From: JAVBTT01 sp031556035
GTDB lineage: Bacteria; Bacillota; Clostridia; Oscillospirales; UBA929
Assembly (NCBI GenBank): GCA_031556035.1
Contig: JAVBTT010000023.1
Span: 48,426-112,425 of the forward strand
Direction: 5' to 3'
DNA length: 64,000 nucleotides
Each line of letters starts with the position of its first letter. Positions within the stretch are counted from its first letter, which is position 1. This document shows positions 42,777 through 49,558 of this stretch, in pieces. Both the position numbers and the translations under genes were made by a program. The notes below the pieces were generated by a model. The model was not told the DNA's origin and made no database searches. It worked only from the letters and a program-made list of their open reading frames with translations.

Positions 42777-43615
42777 CAACTCCAGGGCTTGAGCGGGCGA
42801 GTGCTCTGCTTGCCTGCCCCGTATGCGCGGGCGGGCTGTCGGCGGACTCGGGCAGCCTGCGGTGCGAAAAGGGGCACAGCTTTGACATATCGCGGCAGGG
42901 CTACGTCAACCTGCTGATGTCAAAGCCTCCCGATGACTACGGGAAGGCCATGCTGTCTGCCAGGCGCGAGCTTGCCCTGGCCGGGCTCTGGGACGGCGCG
43001 CTGGACTCCGCCGCAGAGCTCGCGGGCAGGTTTTGCGCGGACGGCCCGGTTCTGGACGCCGGCTGCGGCGAGGGCTCACACCTGTCCGGCTTTGTGGGCA
43101 GACTGAAAGCCCCGCCGGTATCGGCGGGGCTCGACATATCCAGGGACGCAGTATCGCTGGCCGCGTCCGCTTACAGGGACATATGCTGGGCGGTGGGCGA
43201 CCTGAGCCGCGCGCCCTTTCTCGCGGGCTCGTTCGGGCTCGTGCTGAATATTCTGTCCCCCGCCCGATACCGCGAGTTTGCCCGCCTGCTGGCCCCGGCG
43301 GGCGTGCTTGTAAAGGCGGTTCCGGGGCGGGATTATCTCCGGGAGCTGCGCGAGGCGTTCTTTGAGGATTCCCGGCGCGAGTATTCCCCGGGAAAGGCCG
43401 CCGCACGCTTTGAGGAGAGCTTTGAGCTTATCGGCAGTATTGATGTGAATTATAAGCTGCGCATAGGTCGCCCTCTGCTCCCGGCGCTGACCGAGATGAC
43501 CCCGCTGGGCTGGAACGCCGACCCCCAGAGGAAGCGCGCCCTGTCGGAGACGGACGGCATGGAGGTCACGGTGGACATGAGGCTGCTGGCGGGGAGGGCG
43601 CGGGGCGGCCATTAA
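42773..43615 (+). CDS. rlmA: 23S rRNA (guanine-N1)-methyltransferase, RlmA-like
   Basis: SAM-dependent methyltransferase with an N-terminal zinc finger: C-P-V-C then 'CEKGHSFDISRQGYVNLL', the RlmA hallmark. SAM motif I 'VLDAGCGEGSHLSG' (about residue 90). 'LNILSPARYREFARLLAPAG' follows. 280 residues from the GTG that overlaps the coaX stop (GTGA); an earlier GTG at 42761 is possible. The target guanine (745 or 748) cannot be told. Confidence 0.9.
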   Translation: MTTPGLERASALLACPVCAGGLSADSGSLRCEKGHSFDISRQGYVNLLMSKPPDDYGKAMLSARRELALAGLWDGALDSAAELAGRFCADGPVLDAGCGEGSHLSGFVGRLKAPPVSAGLDISRDAVSLAASAYRDICWAVGDLSRAPFLAGSFGLVLNILSPARYREFARLLAPAGVLVKAVPGRDYLRELREAFFEDSRREYSPGKAAARFEESFELIGSIDVNYKLRIGRPLLPALTEMTPLGWNADPQRKRALSETDGMEVTVDMRLLAGRARGGH

Positions 43616-44100
43616 TCATGCACTGCGTATTGAAATTCTTTGGGCCCATAGTAATTGTCATGGCAAAATGAGTTTGAGCAATAATAGTAATAGTAGTAAT
43701 ATACAGCGGAATAACCCCTGCACGCGGGCCCGTGTGCAGGACACGGCTGGCCTTCGAGGCTTACGAGCTGAGTTTTCTGCCGAGTGCCATTGGAACAGGA
43801 GGAGCATGTCTCTTCCTCCTCGCTGTGAACATGTTCCGTTTCTTTGGCCTGAGCGAGCGCCTCTCTGTAACCACACTCCATTTTTTCGATTTCGGCGGGA
43901 TTCACTTCCGCGCTTCCAGGAGCCGGGATTGGTTCATCCGCTTCGGAAGCTTGCTCTTTGAGCTTTGCAAGCTCATCCTTATAAACACGCTCCGCTTCTT
44001 CAATTCTTGCGGAATCATCTTCCGCATCCGCGGACATAGGCACTAGCGCAATCGCCAACAAAATGCACACCGCACACGCAACGATTGCTTTCGGTTTCAT
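43612..44100 (-). CDS. Exported Tyr/Cys-rich protein of unknown function
   Basis: 162 residues with a signal peptide 'IVACAVCILLAIALVPMSADA' (cut near residue 26). An acidic helical part (about 30-95) is followed by 'HVHSEEEETCSSCSNG', 'CPAHGPACRGYSAV', a run of seven Tyr, and 'CSNSFCHDNYYGP'. There are about eight cysteines after the signal. It ends overlapping the rlmA stop in a convergent arrangement. AT-rich surroundings and a perfect consensus promoter suggest recent arrival or strong expression. No family recognised. Confidence 0.65.
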   Translation of the reverse strand: MKPKAIVACAVCILLAIALVPMSADAEDDSARIEEAERVYKDELAKLKEQASEADEPIPAPGSAEVNPAEIEKMECGYREALAQAKETEHVHSEEEETCSSCSNGTRQKTQLVSLEGQPCPAHGPACRGYSAVYYYYYYYCSNSFCHDNYYGPKEFQYAVHD

Positions 44101-44188
44101 ACTAACACCCCTTTATAATAATATGTCTGCAGTTAATTTTCTGTAATTTAATTGGAAGACATTTTAAATCTTATTTGGGAATAAATAT

Positions 44189-44217
44189 ATTATATTCTCT
44201 ATGGTCTTATGTGTCAA
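44189..44217 (-). promoter_or_regulatory. Perfect consensus sigma-A promoter of the Tyr/Cys-rich protein gene
   Basis: TTGACA (44212-44217), 17-nt spacer, TATAAT (44189-44194) on the minus strand. The leader to the ATG is about 80 nt and AT-rich. Confidence 0.88.
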
Positions 44218-44308
44218 TTCATATATTTTAATATTGTTTTAGGATATTGTTGTTTGTTTTCCACAATGCTCTGATGCATCCAGACCTGCCGGGCTACCGC
44301 TTCGGCAT

Positions 44309-44458
44309 TGTCAAGCTGCACTCCCCGCTTGCGCTCCGGTTTTGGCTTCGTCCGTTGCGCGGACTTCGCCAAACGCCTGCGCGCAGTTCGCAAAAATGCT
44401 TCCTCGTGCGCTCTGCTGCTCGTCGTATTTTTGCTCACGCGCGGGGGCTCCGCTCTTC
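44309..44458 (-). repeat. Family A structured element, copy 11
   Basis: Overlaps the 3' end of rsmI and encodes its EERSPRA tail and stop. Helix II GCAAAAAT (44390-44397)/ATTTTTGC (44427-44434). Inner arm GTCCG (44350-44354)/CGGAC (44360-44364). A short partial tandem copy lies at 44290-44305. Confidence 0.88.
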
Positions 44459-45268
44459 GATAAGAGCCTCATATATCTCCCGGCGGCTCACCCCGTCAGT
44501 CTGCGCTTTACGGGCTGCGTCGCGCACGCTGTCGCCGGACGCGACATACTCGCGCGCCCTGGTCAGCGCGTCCTCGAGGCTTCCGCCCTCGGGCTTGGGT
44601 GCGCCCTCGACAATCAGCACAAACTCGCCGCGCGGCGGAGTTTGCGCGAAGTATTCCAGCGCCTGCTTCAGGGTGGTGTGTATTGTCTGCTCATAGAGCT
44701 TCGTGAGCTCCCGGCAGACCGTTATCCGCCTGTCGCCCAGCTCAAGCAGCAGGTCGCCCAGCGTGTTCTGAAGCTTATGCGGGGCTTCGAAGAACACCAT
44801 TGTCCTGCGCTCGTCCCGCAGCTCCCGCAGATGCTCCCGCCTGCTCTTGCGCGCGGTCGACAAAAAACCCTCGAAGCAGAACCTGCCCACCGGCAAGGCG
44901 GACAGCGCCAGCGCACAGGTAAGGGCGCTGGGCCCGGGCACGGCCTCCACCGTCACCCCCGCCTGAGCGCAAAGCTCGACGAGTGAGCCCCCGGGATCGC
45001 TGACCGAGGGCATCCCCGCGTCCGTCACCAGGGCGCAGCTCTCACCCGCGAGCAGCCGGCGGACTATGGTCTCGCCGCTGTGGGCGGCGTTGTGCTCATA
45101 ATAGCTGACAAGCGGCCTGTGTATGTCGAAATGGGTGAGCAGGCCGCGCGTGACGCGCGTATCCTCCGCGGCGATGAAGTCCGCGCTTCGCAGAGTCTCA
45201 AGCGCGCGGGGGGATATATCCCCGAGATTTCCGATCGGGGTGCCGACCAGGTACAGCTTTCCGCTCAC
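44435..45268 (-). CDS. rsmI: 16S rRNA (cytidine-2'-O)-methyltransferase RsmI
   Basis: Methylates the ribose of C1402 in 16S rRNA. GTG start with GGAGG 8 nt upstream; the longer open frame before it lacks family similarity. Tetrapyrrole-methylase fold: 'LYLVGTPIGNLGDISPRA' at the N-terminus, 'AAEDTRVTRGLL', 'VTDAGMPSVSDPG', 'VEAVPGPSALTCAL', 'FFEAPHKLQNTL'. 277 residues. The last seven residues, EERSPRA, come from an intergenic repeat. Confidence 0.96.
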   Translation of the reverse strand: MSGKLYLVGTPIGNLGDISPRALETLRSADFIAAEDTRVTRGLLTHFDIHRPLVSYYEHNAAHSGETIVRRLLAGESCALVTDAGMPSVSDPGGSLVELCAQAGVTVEAVPGPSALTCALALSALPVGRFCFEGFLSTARKSRREHLRELRDERRTMVFFEAPHKLQNTLGDLLLELGDRRITVCRELTKLYEQTIHTTLKQALEYFAQTPPRGEFVLIVEGAPKPEGGSLEDALTRAREYVASGDSVRDAARKAQTDGVSRREIYEALIEERSPRA

Positions 45269-45284
45269 GGGCGCAACCTCCGGA

Positions 45285-45316
45285 CACAAAAGTAAAGGCG
45301 GGGTTTGCCCCCGCCC
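45285..45316 (-). terminator. Intrinsic terminator between ferredoxin and rsmI
   Basis: On the minus strand GGCGGGGGCAAACCCCGCC is followed by TTTACTTTTG. A second, perfect 13-bp stem (45336-45364) lies just upstream of it. Confidence 0.75.
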
Positions 45317-45373
45317 TGTGTGCGTGCTCTTCGCGATGCCCTCCCGCCGCTGGCGGGAGGGCATGGTCTATAC

Positions 45374-45544
45374 TCACTTCTGCTTGGGCGCGTCCACCGG
45401 GCAGACGTCGGCGCACGCTCCGCACTCAATGCAGACGTCCTCGTCGATAACGTATTTGTCGTCGCCAGCGGAAATGCAGCTCACAGGGCACTCGGCCTCG
45501 CAGGCTCCGCAGCTTATGCACTCCTCATTGATAAAAAACGCCAT
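45374..45544 (-). CDS. 2[4Fe-4S] ferredoxin
   Basis: Small electron carrier of 56 residues, starting MAFFINEECISCGACEAECP. Two CX2CX2CX3CP motifs (C9-C12-C15-C19 and 'CIECGACADVCP') bind two [4Fe-4S] clusters. AGGAGGTTTTCAT precedes the ATG. It is a single gene with its own promoter and terminator. Typical of anaerobic clostridia, donating to hydrogenases or other oxidoreductases. Confidence 0.95.
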   Translation of the reverse strand: MAFFINEECISCGACEAECPVSCISAGDDKYVIDEDVCIECGACADVCPVDAPKQK

Positions 45545-45572
45545 ATGAAAACCTCCTACAAATGATAATGTT

Positions 45573-45600
45573 ATTCTACCACGTTATTTTTAAAAATCAA
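45573..45600 (-). promoter_or_regulatory. Putative promoter of the ferredoxin gene
   Basis: TTGATT (45595-45600), 16-nt spacer, TAGAAT (45573-45578) on the minus strand. Confidence 0.5.
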
Positions 45601-45612
45601 GAAAAAATATAA

Positions 45613-45770
45613 GAAGAGCGGAGCGCCCGCGTGTTGAGAAATAACCGATGAACAGCGAAGCGCATGAGGAAGGATATTTCGAGACTGCGCGAAGAAGCCG
45701 GCTGGAGGCGGGCTAAAGGCCCGACAAAGACGGAGGCTGAGCGCAAGCGAGGGCGGGAGCTTGACATCAG
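45613..45770 (+). repeat. Family A structured element, copy 12
   Basis: Plus orientation between two minus-strand genes, an exception. Closing stem CGCCC/GGGCG. Helix II GAAATA/TATTTC core. Inner arm CGGGC (45709-45713)/GCCCG (45719-45723). Confidence 0.83.
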
Positions 45771-45781
45771 TATGCGCCGGC

Positions 45782-47284
45782 CTATATCCTCTCAACCGCG
45801 CCTCTAATCCCGTATTCGTCTATCGCGTCCAGGCACTCGGCCAGATATCCGGTAAAGCCGTCCAGCCCGTTCAGATCCACGCCCCAAAAATCCGCGTTCC
45901 CGGCGACTCTTTCGGCGAGCTGCGCGTTGGACAGAGAAGAGGCGCGGAGTTCCCTGAAAAACTCCAAAACCCCCGCTTCGTCGCATATCCTGTATGGCTC
46001 GCCGCCTCTTGTCCCGATAAGGGCCCCGTCCTCTATGTCGCTTCCCGCGTAAAAGTTTATCAGCGCCGCCATGGAGAAGCACAACCGCCCGGGAAGCTCC
46101 CCCTTTTCACTCACATAGTCGAGTATAGAGGGCAATACTCGGGCCCTGAGCTTTGAGACTGAGTTCAGCGAGATCGAGAGCAGATAGTGTTTGATGTAGG
46201 GGTTAAGGAAGCGGTCGAACACCGAGTCCGCAAACATCTTCAGGTCATCGTACGGAAGATATTTCAGCAGGGTGGGAATGACCTCCTCAAACAGGGCTCC
46301 GCGCACAAAGGCCTCGAAGACAGGGTCCCCCATCATCCCGGCCACGGTGTCGTGCCCGGCCAGGAAGGCCGCCAGCACGCTCGCCGTGTGCGCACCGTTC
46401 AGAATGCGCACCTTGCGGGCCTTGTAGGGGGCGGCGTTTTCAGTCCAGACCACATTCATGCCGGCCTGCCCGAACGGAAGCTCCCTTGCCAGCTCCTCCG
46501 GGCCCTCCAGCACCCAGAAGTGGAACACCTCGGCCGTGTCCAGCAGGCTGTCCTCATAGTCAAGCTGCTCTGTCAGCGCCTCGGCCTCGTCCCGCGGGTA
46601 TCCGGTCACAATCCGGTCGACAAGGGTGCCGACAAAGCTGTTCGCGTTCTCCAGCCACTCCGTGAAGCCCTCCTCAAGCTCCCAGAGCGCGGCAAGGCGT
46701 AGCACCACATTTTTCAGGATTGCGGCGTTGTCCTCAATCAGCTCGCAGGGGATGATGATAAGACCCTTGGAGGGGTCTCCGCCGAAATGCCTCCATCGGC
46801 GGTACAAAAAGGCGGCCACCTTTCCGGGAAATGACGCCTGCGGCGTGTCCGACAGCCTGTCCGCCTCGCTGAAGGCGATGCCCGCCTCGGTGGTGTTGGA
46901 AATTATCACGCGCAGCTCCGGCTTCTCCGCGCACCCGATAAATTCATCATAGTGCGAGTAAGGGTTAATGCCGCGCGTGACAGAGGTGACTATCCTCCGG
47001 TCGTCGACCTCGAGGCCATTCTCAAGTCCCCGGAGTATCACGGTGTAAAGCCCGTCCTGGGCGTTAAGAGCGTCCACAAGGCCCTTTTCAAGAGGCTGAA
47101 CCACCACTATTCCGCCCCCGAACCCGCCTGTTATATTCAGCTCGTCTATCATCGCGTCGGCGAAGGCCCTGAGAAAATTCCCCTCCCCGAACTGGAGAAC
47201 CTTCTCGGGCAGCGGCTCGGGGCTTCCAAACCGGACGCCGGGCGGCGGGCTGGTTCTCAAAAGCTCTCGGTTCAGCTTTCGCAT
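45782..47284 (-). CDS. uxaB: Tagaturonate reductase (altronate oxidoreductase)
   Basis: NAD-dependent interconversion of tagaturonate and altronate in galacturonate breakdown. 500 residues of the mannitol dehydrogenase superfamily: 'EKVLQFGEGNFLRAFADAMID' near the N-terminus, 'ISNTTEAGIAF', 'ILNGAHTASVLAAFLAG', 'DDLKMFADSVFDRFLNPYIKH'. GGAGGG lies before MRKLNRELL. No uxaA, uxaC or kdgK gene is adjacent, so the rest of the pathway must be elsewhere. Confidence 0.92.
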   Translation of the reverse strand: MRKLNRELLRTSPPPGVRFGSPEPLPEKVLQFGEGNFLRAFADAMIDELNITGGFGGGIVVVQPLEKGLVDALNAQDGLYTVILRGLENGLEVDDRRIVTSVTRGINPYSHYDEFIGCAEKPELRVIISNTTEAGIAFSEADRLSDTPQASFPGKVAAFLYRRWRHFGGDPSKGLIIIPCELIEDNAAILKNVVLRLAALWELEEGFTEWLENANSFVGTLVDRIVTGYPRDEAEALTEQLDYEDSLLDTAEVFHFWVLEGPEELARELPFGQAGMNVVWTENAAPYKARKVRILNGAHTASVLAAFLAGHDTVAGMMGDPVFEAFVRGALFEEVIPTLLKYLPYDDLKMFADSVFDRFLNPYIKHYLLSISLNSVSKLRARVLPSILDYVSEKGELPGRLCFSMAALINFYAGSDIEDGALIGTRGGEPYRICDEAGVLEFFRELRASSLSNAQLAERVAGNADFWGVDLNGLDGFTGYLAECLDAIDEYGIRGAVERI

Positions 47285-47395
47285 GTCGATCCCTCCGTGT
47301 GGTATATGATAGGCATATTTTAACGGCTTGCGGGTCGTTTGGCAAGGATGGGTTTTTCTGCGGTCTGAACCGGGCAGACACAAGGTCTGCCCCTA

Positions 47396-49423
47396 CTATG
47401 TCACGCCCCTGTACAGAAGCCCTCGCGTATAGCCCTCGGGCGGGGCGCCGCCGTCCAGATGCGCCCGGACTATGCGCTCGGGCTCCTTCTCCCGGTCAAA
47501 AAGCAAAGCTATGAAGTCAAGTCCCGCCAGCTCCGGCAGGCGGTCTGCCATCCAGAGCGTGTCCGCGTTGAGCAGCTCGACCGCGTTTCCGTCGCAGCGC
47601 AGGGGGAACGCCTTGCCAAGGCGGTCGGTCAGCGGCCCGCAGTCCGGGCAGCCGCCCGTCGGCCTCCCGCCCCGCGCGGGGCAGCGTGCCAGCAGCATCA
47701 GCGGCAGGCGCCCGTAAGCCACGCGCCCGAGCGCAAGGGATGAGCGTACGCCCTGACTTAGCTTCAGCTCCGGGCTGAGCGTGAGATCGCATAGGCCCAT
47801 GGCCTCAAGCTCCAGCGCGGAAAACGAGTTTGTCACGTTCAGCCCGAAGCCGCCGTGCAGGATATAGCCCAGCTCGCGCCCCAGCTCGACGTGTCCGGCG
47901 TTCTGGCACAGCAGACGCCTGTAGCCCATCCCGTACAGGGCCTCCAAGGCCAGCCGGACGCGCTGCTCCTCTCCCGCCAGAAAGCGGGGCGGGGATATCA
48001 GCAGCCTGTCCGCGTCCCCGGAGAGGGCCTCGGCCTGTCCGGAGAGCTCGCCCAGCGGCAGCGTCCCCTGCCATACCTGCTCTCGCACGCGCAGCCATTG
48101 CTCAGCCGTCCGGCACTCGGCCCTGAGCCTGGGCATCCCGCCGCCAGCCCTGCCGTCCGGAAGCGCCGGAAACGGCTCAGGCGGACGTCTGACCGGGGTG
48201 TTGGCGCAAAGTCGCTCCGCGTCCATCGCGATTACCGCGCGGCGGCGCAGCTCGTTTATCGCGGACACAGGCAGCGCCAGCCCCGGCGCGATATCGGCTG
48301 ACAGGGCGCCCGGCTCATACTGCGTGCCGCCCAGCTTGGAGAGCTGCCGCGACAGAAGCTCGGAGGTCAGCGGCTGGTTTATGGCCCGCGCGGAAGCCTC
48401 TCCCCGCACCGTGACCGACATCCCCGCCGCGGAAGCGGTCAGGCTCACGGGCAGGCCCTCTGTGACGCTCACCGACATATCGGTCACAATACGCTTGACC
48501 GGAGCCTTGTACAGCCTCTCCAGCTCGGACAGCACAGGCTTCGCCGCAAGCACGTCCTCCCTGCGGCGAGTGCCGCCCATGTCCCGCATATCGCCGGTGA
48601 AGCAGCCGCAGGTAAAGCCGGAGCGCGAGAACACGGCCTCCAGCGACGCCATGTCCGGCTCGCCGCCGTCCAGAGCGGCCCGGACAGCGGTGACCGCCGC
48701 CGCGACGTACTCCGGGCGCTTCATCCTGCCCTCGATCTTGAGCGCTGTCGCGCCCGCCCCGCGCAGCTCCGCCACGCGCTGCACCAGGGACATGTCCTTC
48801 AGGGACAGGGCGTGGTTCCCGCCGCGAGCCTGAAAATCCAGACGGCACGGCTGGGCGCACTGGCCCCGGTTGCCGCTCCTGCCGCCCAGCATCGCGGACA
48901 TCAGGCACTGGCCGGACACGCTGACGCACAGCGCGCCGTGCACAAACACCTCGACGCCCAGCGGGGCGCTGTCGGCGATCTCTTTGATCTGCCCCGCCGT
49001 CAGCTCGCGGGCCAGCACGACGCGGGAAAAGCCCAGGCGTCCGGCAAGGCGTATCCCGGCGGGGGTGTGTATCGAGGTCTGGGTGGAGCCGTGCAGCTCC
49101 ATGTCCGGCAGACACTCCCGCGCCAGCCGCGCCACGCCCCAATCCTGAATTATCAACGCGTCCACTCTCGCCTCGGCGGCGTCCTCAAAGACCTGCCGCA
49201 GCAGATCCAGCTCGCCGTCGCGCAGCAGCGTGTTGACGGTCTGGTACACCCGGACACCGTGAGTGTGGCACAGCTCCACCGCCTCGCGCAGCTCGGGCTT
49301 TGTAAAGTTCTCCGCCCCGGCCCGGGCGGACAGCGCCCTTGCGCCGAGGTAGACCGCGTCCGCGCCGCAGTACACGGCGGGGATGATGTGGCGCGGCGAG
49401 CCGCAGGGGGCGAGTATTTCCAT
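47396..49423 (-). CDS. U32-family peptidase with DUF3656-like C-terminus
   Basis: 675 residues; AAAGGAGG before the ATG. N-terminal U32 domain: 'MEILAPCGSPRHIIPAVYCG', 'ADAVYLGARALSARAGAENF', 'VFVHGALCVSVSGQCLMS', cysteines 'GNRGQCAQPCRL', and 'LKIEGRMKRPEYV'. Relatives include RlhA and TrhP, which act in hydroxylation of rRNA or tRNA, so an RNA-modifying role is as likely as proteolysis. The C-terminal ~300 residues match the extension seen in clostridial DUF3656 proteins. Confidence 0.9.
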   Translation of the reverse strand: MEILAPCGSPRHIIPAVYCGADAVYLGARALSARAGAENFTKPELREAVELCHTHGVRVYQTVNTLLRDGELDLLRQVFEDAAEARVDALIIQDWGVARLARECLPDMELHGSTQTSIHTPAGIRLAGRLGFSRVVLARELTAGQIKEIADSAPLGVEVFVHGALCVSVSGQCLMSAMLGGRSGNRGQCAQPCRLDFQARGGNHALSLKDMSLVQRVAELRGAGATALKIEGRMKRPEYVAAAVTAVRAALDGGEPDMASLEAVFSRSGFTCGCFTGDMRDMGGTRRREDVLAAKPVLSELERLYKAPVKRIVTDMSVSVTEGLPVSLTASAAGMSVTVRGEASARAINQPLTSELLSRQLSKLGGTQYEPGALSADIAPGLALPVSAINELRRRAVIAMDAERLCANTPVRRPPEPFPALPDGRAGGGMPRLRAECRTAEQWLRVREQVWQGTLPLGELSGQAEALSGDADRLLISPPRFLAGEEQRVRLALEALYGMGYRRLLCQNAGHVELGRELGYILHGGFGLNVTNSFSALELEAMGLCDLTLSPELKLSQGVRSSLALGRVAYGRLPLMLLARCPARGGRPTGGCPDCGPLTDRLGKAFPLRCDGNAVELLNADTLWMADRLPELAGLDFIALLFDREKEPERIVRAHLDGGAPPEGYTRGLLYRGVT

Positions 49424-49443
49424 GTGGGCCTCCTTTTGTGATG

Positions 49444-49497
49444 TGCTCTTCGTTATGTCAAGCTGCGCTCCCCGCTTGCGCGGGGGCTCCGCTCTTC
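49444..49497 (-). repeat. Family A element, internally deleted copy 13
   Basis: The two ends of the element (GAAGAGCGGAGCCCCCGCG and GGGGAGCGCAGCTTGACA) are fused, followed by the start of another copy. Lies downstream of the SLH gene in the same direction. Confidence 0.7.
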
Positions 49498-49507
49498 TTA
49501 TGCAGAA

Positions 49508-49537
49508 GCGACCCCCCCGGAAGCCCGGGGGGGTCGC
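49508..49537 (-). terminator. Strong terminator hairpin after the SLH gene
   Basis: Stem GCGACCCCCCCGG / CCGGGGGGGTCGC with a 4-nt loop and a weak T-rich tail. Confidence 0.75.
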
Positions 49538-49558
49538 GGGGTTAGTGCTGGGGGGTGG

